Shown piece by piece: positions 45,632 through 54,584 of a stretch of DNA of 64,000 nucleotides. Origin of the DNA: Sphingopyxis panaciterrulae (GTDB taxonomy: Bacteria; Pseudomonadota; Alphaproteobacteria; Sphingomonadales; Sphingomonadaceae); assembly GCF_014199295.1 (NCBI RefSeq), contig NZ_JACIJH010000013.1, forward strand, positions 62,001 through 126,000, given 5' to 3'. Within the stretch, counting starts at the first letter, position 1; each line of letters starts with the position of its first letter. A program made the position numbers and the translations under genes. The notes beneath the pieces were generated by a model. It was not told where the DNA came from. It made no database searches and saw only the letters and a list, made by a program, of their open reading frames with translations.

Positions 45632-46682
45632 CCGCCAACACCCCCACCGACAATGCGTAAAAATTGGAACAATTATAGTCCAATATCGCACGATAGTTAC
45701 CGGTGAGCAAATAAGCGGTCTTTCCGGGACCGTCGGGTTCGAGCAGGGTCGCCTGGATTTCGCCGTCGGGCCAGCGCCCGTTCAGCGGCTGAAGCCCCGC
45801 AGCGCGCCACTCGGCCATCGAGCGCCAGCGGCTGTGACGTTCGAACACGCGGGGGCAGCGCGTCGGGACGAGCCGATTGGCCAGCCGGCTGCGGTCGAGC
45901 CCGTCGGGAACCCGAACCGGGATGCCCCATGGCTGCCCCGGCCGCCAGCCGGCGCGGCGCAGATAGGCGCCGATCGATTCGACCGCATCGGCCTCGCTCG
46001 ACCAGATGCGCGCGATCCCGTCGCCGTCGCCGTCCTCGGCAACCTGCAGGTAAACGGAAGGCAGGAACTGGGGATAGCCGAACGCACCGGCCCAGCTTCC
46101 TTTCAGCACGCTGCGCGGCACGCCCTGTTCGACCATCTGGAGCGTCGCGAGAAATTCGGGCTCGAACAGGCTGCGCCGCCGCCCTTCATAGGCCAGCGTG
46201 GCGAGCGCCTCGGGCAGGTCGAAATTGCCGGTCACCGCGCCATAAGCGGTTTCGTGCCCGAAGATCGCGATCATGATGCTGGTCGGGACGCCGGTGTGCG
46301 CCTCGATCCGCGACAGCAGCGGCAGCAGCCGGTCGTGAACCCGCCGCCCGCCGTTGATCCGCGCCGCGTCGACATGCTTGATGCGATAGGGGGCAAAGGC
46401 GGGGATCGGCGCATTGGGGTTGGACGGCGCGCCCAGATTGTCGCGATCGAGCGCGACGACGCGGGCGTTATACTGCAACCCCGCCGTCACCCGGTCGAAG
46501 GTCGCGCGCGACACGCCCTTCGCCTGTGCCTTGGGCCACAGCGACTGGACATAGGCGTCGAAACCCGCATTGCCGCTCGCCTGCGCATGAACCGGCGCCG
46601 ACGCGCTGAGCAGCCACGCCGACAGCATCACGCCCGAAAAGCGGAAAAGACGCCCGAATCCGAATTGCTTGCTGCCTGTCAT
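45615..46682 (-). CDS. mltB: MltB-type lytic murein transglycosylase
   Basis: The 355-residue exported protein cuts peptidoglycan to 1,6-anhydro products. A signal peptide (SGVMLSAWLLSASAPVHA) is followed by the family stretch FDAYVQSLWPKAQAKGVSRATFDR. The catalytic glutamate lies in IAIFGHETAYG. SWAGAFGYPQFLPSVYL and DGDGDGIARIWSSEADAVESIGAYLRR complete the SLT/MltB fold. No lipobox is present, so it is a soluble periplasmic form. It starts the rlpA-dacC-tmk-holB series. Confidence 0.93.
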   Translation of the reverse strand: MTGSKQFGFGRLFRFSGVMLSAWLLSASAPVHAQASGNAGFDAYVQSLWPKAQAKGVSRATFDRVTAGLQYNARVVALDRDNLGAPSNPNAPIPAFAPYRIKHVDAARINGGRRVHDRLLPLLSRIEAHTGVPTSIMIAIFGHETAYGAVTGNFDLPEALATLAYEGRRRSLFEPEFLATLQMVEQGVPRSVLKGSWAGAFGYPQFLPSVYLQVAEDGDGDGIARIWSSEADAVESIGAYLRRAGWRPGQPWGIPVRVPDGLDRSRLANRLVPTRCPRVFERHSRWRSMAEWRAAGLQPLNGRWPDGEIQATLLEPDGPGKTAYLLTGNYRAILDYNCSNFYALSVGVLADEIDR

Positions 46683-46828
46683 CGCTTACCCATAGGCAAG
46701 GAATGCCACGGATGCACCAGCCTTGAACAGGCGATGCTGCGACGATCCGAGTCAAAGCCGCGCCGGGCCGAAGGTCGCACAGGTTTCGCTTGCCGAGCGC
46801 CGCACCCGCGCTATGGCGGCGCGGACAA

Positions 46829-46918
46829 GGACAGGTGGCCGAGTGGTTTAAGGCAGCGGTCTTGAAAACCGCCGTGGGTGCAAGCTCACCGTGGGTTCGA
46901 ATCCCACCCTGTCCGCCA
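46829..46918 (+). tRNA. tRNA-Ser (anticodon UGA)
   Basis: A 90-base class II tRNA with acceptor GGACAGG/CCTGTCC, discriminator G, encoded CCA, and a long variable arm (GTGGGTGCAAGCTCACC). The anticodon loop CTTGAAA gives UGA. The T loop is TTCGAAT. It precedes the autotransporter gene by 146 bases. Confidence 0.97.
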
Positions 46919-47064
46919 TTTTGTCGAACCCTGCTTCTCTCTGCATGACGCGAGTTGGCGATGGAGAGAAAGGCCCGCCAAATATTTTCCAAGGCCGCGT
47001 GCGCGCCGTTCCGTCTTGCGATTGTCCCGGGAGGACGTTCCCGAACGATCACAAGAGGAATTTC

Positions 47065-50000
47065 ATGCGCAAGACCCTGCTGGCTTCGACCTGCCTCGCC
47101 GCGATGGCGGCCCTGCCCCTTCATGCCGAAACGACGATCAGCACCGCCACCACGACGCCGGTCAAGACATCGACCGTGAAATCGGGCACGCGCGACGACA
47201 TCAAGATCAGCAAGGACGGCTCGATCAAGCCGACCGGCGGCACCGCGGTCACCATCGACAGCGACAACAAGGTGGTGAACGACGGCACGATCCAGATCGG
47301 CAACGCCAATGGCGCCACCGGCATCTTCGCCGAGGCCGGCGTTACCGGTTCGATCACCAACAGTGCGACGGGCAAGATCGTCATCGACGAAAGCTACGAA
47401 GGCGAGGATATCGACAAGGACGGCGACAAGGACGGACCCTATGCGGTCGGCAACGGGCGTGCGGGCATCAAGACCGGCGGCGCCTTCACCGGCAACATCG
47501 TCAATGCCGGCACGATCACGGTCGAGGGCAATGATTCGGCGGGTATCCGCCTCGGCGGACCGCTGACCGGTCAATTCACCAACGACGGCACGGTTTCGGT
47601 GCTCGGCGACAATGCGCTCGGCATCGGACTGCAGGACGTGACCGGCGACGTTCGCCTCGCCGGCAAGGTCACCGCGGTCGGCGAAAATGCCATGGCAGCG
47701 CGGCTTGCCGGCGACATCCACGGCGCGCTGGAGGTGCAAGGCGAATATACGGCGACCGGCTATCGTTATGCCAGCGCGCCCGACGATCCGTCGAAGCTCG
47801 ACGCCGACGACCTGCTCGCGGGCGGTCCGGCGCTGTCGATCGAGGGCGACGTCGACGGCGGCATCATTCTGGCCGTGGCGCCGAAGGACGCCGACAAGGA
47901 CGACAAGGACGAGGACGACGACGGCATCGAGGATGCCAATGAAGGCTCGGCGGTCGTGCGCTCGCTGGGCGAAGCGCCCGCGATGCGGATCGGCGCCGCC
48001 GACCGCGATATCGCCATCGGCGCCGTCGCCGGGACGGGCACCGATTTCGGGCTGATCATCGACGGCACCGTCGTCGGCAGCGGCGTCTATGCCGGCAAGG
48101 ATGCGACGGGGCTCCAGATCGGGGGCCTCGGCGGCGCGGTCGACATCTCGGGCGGCGTCCGCGTCGGCGGCGCGGTCAACGCGATGTCGAAGGACGCCTC
48201 CGCAACCGCGATGCGGATCGGCGCGGGCGCAACCGTCCCTGAAATCCGCGTCTCTGGCAAGGTCGAGGCGACCACCGGCGGCAAGGCGGCGGACGACGTC
48301 GCGACCGCGATCCTGATCGAGACCGGCAGCGATGTCGCGATGATCCGCAACAGCGGCGCGATCAACGCCAAGGTCGGCGGCGACGATGCGGTGGCGCGCG
48401 CGATCGTGGACCTTTCGGGCCATGTCGACATGGTCGAGAACAGCGGCGCGATCAGCGCGACGGGCGCCAAGGACGCCGCCGACAATATCGCCATCGACCT
48501 CAGCGCCAATAATGGCGGCGCGACGGTGAAGCAGATCGCGGTGGCTTCGGGCGCGACCGCGCCGAGCATCACCGGCAACGTCCGCTTCGGCGGCGGCAAC
48601 GATGTCTTCGACATCGCCGACGGCAAGATGACCGGCAACACGAGCTTCGGCGGCGGCGACAACCAGCTCAAACTGTCGGGCGACGCCGCCTATGCCGGCA
48701 ACGCCAGCTTCGGCGCGGGCGATGACAGCTTCGCGATGGCGGGCAGTTCGACTTTCAACGGCGTCGCCGATTTCGGCGGCGGCAGCGACACGCTGACCAT
48801 CGGCGGCACCGCGCGCTTCACCGGCACGCTCGCCAATTCGGCGGGGCTGGCGGTCGGCGTGAACGGCGGCACTTTCGACGTCGGCGGCGCGGCGACCATC
48901 GCCTCGCTCGACGTCACCGACAAGGGCGTGCTTGCCGTGACGCTCGATGGCGGCGCGGCGGGCACCGCGCTGACCGTGACGGGCCATGCGAGCTTCGACG
49001 AGGATTCGAAGCTCCAGCTCAAATTATCGAGCATCGAAGAGGCCGAGGGCGAGCATATCGTCGTCACCGCGGGCTCGCTTTCGGGCGCCGACAATCTGAC
49101 GACCGAGACGACCCTCCTCCCCTTCCTCTACAAGGGCGAGTTGTCGTCGACGGCAACACAGCTCATCGTCGACGTGTCGCGCAAGGATGTGGACGAGCTG
49201 GGCCTCAACCGGTCCGAGGCGAGCGCTTTCAACGCGGTGATCGACGCGGCGGCCGCCGACGAGCTGGTCGAGGGCGTCTTCCTGGGCATCACCGACGGCG
49301 ACCAGTTCCGCGGCCAGATGCAGCAGATGCTGCCCGAGCATGAGGGCGGAGTGTTCGAAACCGTCACCACCGGCTCGCGCGCGCTGGCGCGCTATCTTCA
49401 GGACCCCAACGCGCCGTTCCAGGACGAGGGCAAGTGGGGCTATTGGGTCAACCAGGCGGTCTGGGGCACGTCGAAGAGCCTCGGCGACACGGCGAGCTAT
49501 GACGTGTCGGGCTGGGGCATTTCGCTGGGCGCCGAGATCAAGAGCGACGTCGGCAATTTCGGCGGTTCGGTCGCCTTTCTGAAGGGCAAGGACGGCAACG
49601 GGCTCAACGATAACGAGGTGAGCACGAGCCAGTTCGAGGGCGCACTGCATTGGCGCCTGCGCTCGGATGGCTGGATGGCCAATGCCCGCATCTCGGGCGC
49701 GCCGATCAAGATGAAGGGCACTCGTGTCTTCCGCGCCGACACCGGCGCCGATACGATCGAAAAGACGATGCGCGGCAAATGGGACGGCACGCTCTGGTCG
49801 GCGTCGGGCTCGGTCGCGCACGACGGACGGATCGGCGGCATCAGCTTCCGCCCGATGGTTGCGGTCGATTATTACAAGCTGAAGGAAGACGGCTATGCCG
49901 AGACCGGCGGCGGCGACGCGCTCGACCTGACGGTCGCGGGCCGCGACAGCGACGAGCTTGCGGTCAGCGGCACCGTCGCGCTCGGCCTCGATTTCGGGGG

Positions 50001-50268
50001 CGCCGACGAATATGACGGCTGGACGCGCTTCGAGATCGAGGCCGGGCGGCGCGAGATCGTCGCCGGGTCGCTTGGCGCCACCATCGCCTCGTTCAAGGAC
50101 GGCGATCCCTTCACCCTCGTCCCGGCGGAACGCAAGAGCGGCTGGATCGGCCGCCTGCGCGGCATCGCCGGCAACTCGGCCTTCCAGGTCGGCGGCGAAC
50201 TCTCCGCGGAGGAACAGCAGAATCATATCGGCTGGGCCTTCCGCGCGAGCCTGAAGGTCGGTCTTTAA
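47065..50268 (+). CDS. Large autotransporter with beta-helix-like passenger
   Basis: The 1067-residue product has a signal peptide (LLASTCLAAMAALPLHA). The long passenger is built from short NxGT/IxxxG-type repeats, typical of a parallel beta-helix. An autotransporter beta-barrel covers about residues 790-1067, beginning WGYWVNQAVWGTSKS and ending ASLKVGL. Two Asp/Lys-rich inserts, near residues 115-125 (DKDGDKDG) and 273-294 (KDADKDDKDEDDDG), look like calcium-binding loops. The ATG at 47065 follows AAGAGGAA. No protease or esterase motif is evident. A role in adhesion or surface structure is likely but unproven. Confidence 0.88.
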   Translation: MRKTLLASTCLAAMAALPLHAETTISTATTTPVKTSTVKSGTRDDIKISKDGSIKPTGGTAVTIDSDNKVVNDGTIQIGNANGATGIFAEAGVTGSITNSATGKIVIDESYEGEDIDKDGDKDGPYAVGNGRAGIKTGGAFTGNIVNAGTITVEGNDSAGIRLGGPLTGQFTNDGTVSVLGDNALGIGLQDVTGDVRLAGKVTAVGENAMAARLAGDIHGALEVQGEYTATGYRYASAPDDPSKLDADDLLAGGPALSIEGDVDGGIILAVAPKDADKDDKDEDDDGIEDANEGSAVVRSLGEAPAMRIGAADRDIAIGAVAGTGTDFGLIIDGTVVGSGVYAGKDATGLQIGGLGGAVDISGGVRVGGAVNAMSKDASATAMRIGAGATVPEIRVSGKVEATTGGKAADDVATAILIETGSDVAMIRNSGAINAKVGGDDAVARAIVDLSGHVDMVENSGAISATGAKDAADNIAIDLSANNGGATVKQIAVASGATAPSITGNVRFGGGNDVFDIADGKMTGNTSFGGGDNQLKLSGDAAYAGNASFGAGDDSFAMAGSSTFNGVADFGGGSDTLTIGGTARFTGTLANSAGLAVGVNGGTFDVGGAATIASLDVTDKGVLAVTLDGGAAGTALTVTGHASFDEDSKLQLKLSSIEEAEGEHIVVTAGSLSGADNLTTETTLLPFLYKGELSSTATQLIVDVSRKDVDELGLNRSEASAFNAVIDAAAADELVEGVFLGITDGDQFRGQMQQMLPEHEGGVFETVTTGSRALARYLQDPNAPFQDEGKWGYWVNQAVWGTSKSLGDTASYDVSGWGISLGAEIKSDVGNFGGSVAFLKGKDGNGLNDNEVSTSQFEGALHWRLRSDGWMANARISGAPIKMKGTRVFRADTGADTIEKTMRGKWDGTLWSASGSVAHDGRIGGISFRPMVAVDYYKLKEDGYAETGGGDALDLTVAGRDSDELAVSGTVALGLDFGGADEYDGWTRFEIEAGRREIVAGSLGATIASFKDGDPFTLVPAERKSGWIGRLRGIAGNSAFQVGGELSAEEQQNHIGWAFRASLKVGL

Positions 50269-50296
50269 CCCCTCCCCCGGGTGACCGACCGTCCCG

Positions 50297-50332
50297 CAAG
50301 GGGGAAGCGCCCCTCACCCTGCTTCCCCCTTG
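50297..50332 (+). terminator. Hairpin after the autotransporter gene
   Basis: CAAGGGGGAAG and CTTCCCCCTTG form an 11-bp perfect stem with a 14-base loop, about 29 bases after the stop. No T run follows, so it may be a processing or rho-independent-like end without a tract. Confidence 0.5.
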
Positions 50333-50381
50333 CCTTGGGAATATAGTGAAGAATGATGACCGCTCTCGCCTCTCCCCTCCG

Positions 50382-50406
50382 CCCCTCCGCCCGCGTGGCG
50401 GAGGGG
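50382..50406 (+). other. Perfect 10-bp hairpin upstream of the sigma factor gene
   Basis: CCCCTCCGCC and GGCGGAGGGG pair around the 5-base loop CGCGT. It lies about 127 bases before the sigma factor start. It may belong to the leader or be a terminator of the preceding unit. Confidence 0.4.
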
Positions 50407-50532
50407 TTCGTTCCCGCGCCGCGGTTGCGCCCATCGCCCTTCGCGCTATATGACGGCAGCTTCAGGGGAGCGGTTTTGGCCGGGCGTGCGGGCCCCGACA
50501 GGCAAATGGCGGCGTTCCATAGCAATCGATCC

Positions 50533-51054
50533 ATGACCCAGGCGACCGACCGAAACGACGCCGCATCCGGCATCGAAGGCGTATTGCTCGCCAACCGCGA
50601 CCGCATCCTGCGGTTCCTGAGGCTGCGCGGCGCGGGCGATGCCGCCGAGGATCTGTTCCAGGACCTGTGGATGCGGCTGACCGAAAAGCGCACCGGCCCG
50701 ATCGCCGACCCGATCGCCTATGCGATGCGCGCCGCGAACAATCTGATGCTCGATCGCTATCGCGCGGGCCGCCAGCGCGAGCTGCGCGACAAGGCATGGG
50801 GCGAGGCGGCGGCGGTTCAGAAGCCGTCGGCCGAGGCCGTGCTGATCTCGCGCGAGCAACTCGCGCTCGTCGAGCAGGCGATTGCGGCGACCGGCGAACG
50901 GCCCGCGCGCATCTTTCGCCGTTTCCGCGTCGACGGCATCCTCCAGCGCGATATAGCCGCCGAGATGGGAATCAGCCTGAGCACCGTCGAAGCCGACCTG
51001 CGCAAGGTCTATGCCGCGCTCGCCGCGGTGAGGAGGCAGTTCGATGCCGGCTGA
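50533..51054 (+). CDS. ECF sigma factor, FecI type
   Basis: The 173-residue product has the two ECF regions. Region 2 is represented by RILRFLRLRGAGDAAEDLFQDLWMRL and DPIAYAMRAANNLMLDRYRAG. Region 4 is represented by QRDIAAEMGISLSTVEADLRKVYAAL as a helix-turn-helix. It is followed by fecR-like and TonB-receptor genes, overlapping the first by 11 bases, so it is expected to direct transcription of the receptor. ATGs at 50506 and 50533 are both possible; 50533 gives a more usual N-terminus. Confidence 0.9.
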   Translation: MTQATDRNDAASGIEGVLLANRDRILRFLRLRGAGDAAEDLFQDLWMRLTEKRTGPIADPIAYAMRAANNLMLDRYRAGRQRELRDKAWGEAAAVQKPSAEAVLISREQLALVEQAIAATGERPARIFRRFRVDGILQRDIAAEMGISLSTVEADLRKVYAALAAVRRQFDAG

Positions 51055-51982
51055 CCGCACGACCGCGATCGACGCGCAGGCGTCCGACTGGCTGATCCGC
51101 CAGCGCGATCCGGTTTTCGCCGACTGGGACGCTTTCGCCGACTGGCTCGCCGCAGACCCCGCGCATGGCGACGCCTATGATGCGATCGCCAGCCTCGACG
51201 CCGATCTGGATGCCCTGCCCCCGACCGAGCAGCCGGGAATCGCCTGGGATAGCGAGCCCGTCCGCCGTCGCCCCTCGCGCCGTGCCTGGTTCGGCGGCGC
51301 CGTCGCCGCGGCGCTCGTTGGCACGATCAGCCTGTCGGGCCTCGGCCTGTTCGGGGGCCCGAACGCGGTCGAGACCGCCCCCGGCGAACATCGCACCATC
51401 GCGCTCGCCGACGGCTCGAAGATAGAGGTCAACGGCGCCTCGCGCCTCCTGCTCGACGACGACCGCCCGCGCTTCGCCCGGCTCGAACGCGGCGAGGCGA
51501 TGTTCCATGTCGTCCACAAGGATAGCGATCCCTTCGTCGTCGAGGCGGGCAGCGCCCAGCTCGTCGACCTCGGCACCGCCTTCAACGTCGTGCGCGGCGC
51601 GGGGCGCACCGCGGTCGCCGTGTCGGAGGGGATCGTCGCCTATAATCCGAAGGGCGCCAACATCCGCATGACCGCGGGCCAGGGCCTCGAAGCGCGCGAC
51701 GGTGACCGCGAGGCGCCGAAGGTGCAGGCGATCGACCCCGCCTCGATCGGCGGCTGGCGCAGCGGGCTGCTCGTCTATAATGGCGCGCCGCTGGCGCTGG
51801 TCGCGGAGGATCTGAAGCGCACCGCCGGCATCGACGTGCAGGTGGCGCCGACGGCCAGCGATATCGCCTTCCGCGGCGCGCTGATCGTCGATCCCGACCG
51901 CGCCCGCACCGTCGCCGACCTCGCCGCGCTGTCGGGCACGCGGGCCGAGCGACAGGGCGAAGCCTGGGTGCTGACGCGCTGA
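51044..51982 (+). CDS. FecR-type anti-sigma regulator
   Basis: The 312-residue inner-membrane protein has an N-terminal cytoplasmic domain of the DUF4880 type (WLIRQRDPVFADWDAFADWLAADPAHGDAY). A single membrane helix follows (about residues 80-102, FGGAVAAALVGTISLSGL). The periplasmic FecR domain has GEHRTIALADGSKIEVNGASRL and LDRGEAMFHV-like strands. A C-terminal STN-like part includes LKRTAGIDVQV. It should pass the receptor signal to the sigma factor. It overlaps the sigma gene by 11 bases and precedes the receptor by one base. Confidence 0.92.
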   Translation: MPADRTTAIDAQASDWLIRQRDPVFADWDAFADWLAADPAHGDAYDAIASLDADLDALPPTEQPGIAWDSEPVRRRPSRRAWFGGAVAAALVGTISLSGLGLFGGPNAVETAPGEHRTIALADGSKIEVNGASRLLLDDDRPRFARLERGEAMFHVVHKDSDPFVVEAGSAQLVDLGTAFNVVRGAGRTAVAVSEGIVAYNPKGANIRMTAGQGLEARDGDREAPKVQAIDPASIGGWRSGLLVYNGAPLALVAEDLKRTAGIDVQVAPTASDIAFRGALIVDPDRARTVADLAALSGTRAERQGEAWVLTR

Positions 51983-51983
51983 G

Positions 51984-54425
51984 ATGAGCATTCGCCTCTC
52001 TCCCCTCCTCGTCGCGGCGCTGTTCTGTGCGCCGGTCCATGCGCAGGCGGCGGAAGAGCAGCGGTTCGACGTTCGGTTCGACGTTTCCGGGGGCCGCCTG
52101 TCGGTCGCGCTGCCGCAGCTCAGCCGCCAGGCCGGCGTCAGCATCAGCGTCGCCGACGCCGAATTGTGGAAGAGCCGCGTCCGTTCGGTGCGCGGTCGCA
52201 TGTCGGTCGAAGAGGCCATCGCCCACATGCTCGCGGGAACCGATGCCCGCGCGGTGCGCGTCAGCGGGACGAGCTGGCGTATCGAGCGGCGTCCGGTCCG
52301 CCGCGTCGCGCAGCGCTCGACCTCGCCGCCGCGCCGCGCCGCCAGGCCCCAGGCGCCGGTGCATGTCGTCGCACCGCCCGAGGACGAAATCATCGTCACC
52401 GCGTCGAAGGCCGATACACCCTATTCCCACTTCGCCGGCGTCGCCACCAGCCTGGATGGCGACGATCTGGCATTCGGCGGCGAGCGCGGGACCGATTCGA
52501 TCCTCGCGCGCATGGCCAGCCTGTCCTCGACCCACCTGGGCGCTGGGCGCAACAAGCTGTTCATCCGCGGCATCGCCGATTCGAGCTTCACCGGCCCGAC
52601 GCAGGCGACGGTCGGGCAGTATCTGGGCGACATCCGCCTCAGCTACAACGCGCCCGATCCCGACCTGCGCCTGTATGACATCGCCAATGTCGAAGTGCTG
52701 GAAGGACCGCAGGGCACACTGTACGGTGCCGGGTCGCTCGGCGGCATCATCCGCGTCGTGCCGAAGGCCCCGAACCCCGGCGCGATGGAATTGCAGGCGA
52801 TTGCCGGGGCCTCGGTCACCCAGCACGGCGACCCCGGCGGCGACCTGGGCATCATCGCCAATCTGCCGGTAGGGGAAAGGGGCCACGCGCTGCGCCTGGT
52901 CGGTTACATGCTCAGCGACGGCGGCTATATCGACAATCCGCTGCGCGGGCAGAACGACGTCAACCGCGTCGACACGCGCGGCGGGCGCGGCACCTTTCGC
53001 TTCGACGCCGGCGACGGCTGGACCGTCGATCTCGGCGGTGTCTATCAGGCGATCACCTCGCATGACGCGCAATATGCCGACAAGGACGCGCCGCCGCTGA
53101 CCCGCCGGTCGATGGTCGAACAGAATGCGCGCTCGCGCTATGCGATGGGCACGCTCGTCGTCGCAAAGGACTGGGGCGAGCTGTTCCTGCAATCGTCTAA
53201 CGCGATCATCGGCCATCGGCTGTTCGAACGTTTCGACGCGAGCCGGCCCGGCGACCCGCCGCGGCTGCTCGACCAATATAACCGCACCCGGATGCTCGCC
53301 AGCGAGACGCGCCTGTCGCGCCCGTTCCACGACGGCTTCGGCTGGGTCGTCGGCGCGAGCATCGTCGACAACCGGACGCGCCAGCAGCGCGAATATGGCG
53401 AGGCGCTGTTCCAGTCGCCGCTTACGGGGGTCACCAACCGCATCACCGAACTGACCGGCTATGGCGAAGCGACGGTGGAGATCATGCCCGGACTCGTCGC
53501 GGCCGGGGGCCTGCGCCTCTCGCACGCGCGGCTCGGCGGCAGCGGCGAGGACGTGCCTTTCGCGATCGCGCTGGCGGGCCGCGCGGTCACCGCGCAGCGC
53601 AGCGAGACCGACCTCCTCCCCTCCGCCTCGCTGCTCGCGACGCCGCTGCCCGACGTCACCCTCTATGCCCGCTATCAGGAAGGGTTTCGTCCCGGCGGGC
53701 TGGCGATCGACAGCAATTTCGTCCGCCGCTTCCGCAACGATCGGGTGCACACATGGGAGGGCGGCATCCGCCTCGGCCAGCGCGGCCGGTCGCCGTTCGA
53801 CGCCTATCTCTCGCTCTCCTATACCCGCTGGCGCGACATCCAGGCAGATTTCATCGATTCGAGCGGGTTTCCCAGCACCGCCAATATCGGCGACGGCCGG
53901 ATCACCAGCCTATCGGGCGCCGTGGCGATGCGCCCGGTTCCCGGCCTGTCGTTCGAACTGGGGGCGGTCTATAATCACAGTCGCGTCGACGAACTGTTCG
54001 CCGGCGAGCTTCGCACCATCGCCGCCGCGACGAGCGCCGACGGCATGGCGCCCGAATTTCCGACCCTGCTCGCCCGCCTCGGCCAGATTCCCAATGTCGC
54101 CCATTATGCGGTGCGCGGTTCGGTCGATTATGTCGCGCCGGTCGGCGATGAGGGTTTCCGCCTCAACGGCTGGGCGCATTATGTCGGGCCGTCGCGGCTC
54201 GGCATCGGGCCGATCCTCGGCGAGGGTCAGGGCGACTATCTCGACACCGGGCTCGCGATGCGGATCGGCAATGCGCGCCGCGGCCTGACGCTGACGCTGA
54301 CGAACCTGCTCGATTCGCGCGGCAACCGCTTCGCGCTCGGCACGCCTTTCGTCGAGGGCAGCGCCGGCTTCCTGACCCCGCTGCGGCCGCGCACGCTGCG
54401 CGTGGCGATCGACGTGGCCTACTAG
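51984..54425 (+). CDS. TonB-dependent receptor with N-terminal STN signalling domain
   Basis: The 813-residue outer-membrane protein has a signal peptide (LLVAALFCAPVHA) and an STN domain (about 28-90) with GGRLSVALPQLSRQAGVSI. An Arg/Pro-rich linker leads to the TonB box DEIIVTAS at about 134-141. The plug contains FIRGIADSSFTGPTQATVGQYLG and LEGPQGTLYGAGSLGGIIRV. The barrel follows and ends with Tyr. The STN domain means it signals to FecR and the sigma factor. The substrate is unknown; plug features place it with the sphingomonad receptors whose ligands are often not siderophores. Confidence 0.92.
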   Translation: MSIRLSPLLVAALFCAPVHAQAAEEQRFDVRFDVSGGRLSVALPQLSRQAGVSISVADAELWKSRVRSVRGRMSVEEAIAHMLAGTDARAVRVSGTSWRIERRPVRRVAQRSTSPPRRAARPQAPVHVVAPPEDEIIVTASKADTPYSHFAGVATSLDGDDLAFGGERGTDSILARMASLSSTHLGAGRNKLFIRGIADSSFTGPTQATVGQYLGDIRLSYNAPDPDLRLYDIANVEVLEGPQGTLYGAGSLGGIIRVVPKAPNPGAMELQAIAGASVTQHGDPGGDLGIIANLPVGERGHALRLVGYMLSDGGYIDNPLRGQNDVNRVDTRGGRGTFRFDAGDGWTVDLGGVYQAITSHDAQYADKDAPPLTRRSMVEQNARSRYAMGTLVVAKDWGELFLQSSNAIIGHRLFERFDASRPGDPPRLLDQYNRTRMLASETRLSRPFHDGFGWVVGASIVDNRTRQQREYGEALFQSPLTGVTNRITELTGYGEATVEIMPGLVAAGGLRLSHARLGGSGEDVPFAIALAGRAVTAQRSETDLLPSASLLATPLPDVTLYARYQEGFRPGGLAIDSNFVRRFRNDRVHTWEGGIRLGQRGRSPFDAYLSLSYTRWRDIQADFIDSSGFPSTANIGDGRITSLSGAVAMRPVPGLSFELGAVYNHSRVDELFAGELRTIAAATSADGMAPEFPTLLARLGQIPNVAHYAVRGSVDYVAPVGDEGFRLNGWAHYVGPSRLGIGPILGEGQGDYLDTGLAMRIGNARRGLTLTLTNLLDSRGNRFALGTPFVEGSAGFLTPLRPRTLRVAIDVAY

Positions 54426-54458
54426 GGCGGCGTGCGTTAAATCTGCACCACCCTATCC

Positions 54459-54545
54459 CGTTCGCCCTGAGCTTGTCGAAGGGCTGTTCTTTCTTTCGGG
54501 CGCCGCAAGAAGAAGGACGGTGCTTCGACAAGCTCAGCACGAACG
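54459..54545. repeat. 87-bp palindromic repeat after the TonB receptor gene
   Basis: Arms of 23 bases starting CGTTCGCCCTGAGCTTGTCG (54459-54481) and ending in CGAACG (54523-54545) pair with a few mismatches around a 41-base spacer. The words CTTCGACAAGCTCAGCACGAAC recur widely in sphingomonad genomes in my knowledge. It lies between convergent genes and may act as a terminator. Confidence 0.8.
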
Positions 54546-54584
54546 GAAGAAAAGGTGATGCAGACCCAAGAGGCCAGGCGGGCT

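Noticed and set aside
46468-48987. An 839-codon minus-strand open frame crossing mltB, tRNA-Ser and the autotransporter
   Set aside because: It runs through a tRNA and two real genes and has a low-complexity product, so it is not a gene.
51582-53750. A 722-codon minus-strand open frame opposite the TonB receptor
   Set aside because: It mirrors the receptor and FecR genes, which have clear domains and a conserved order.
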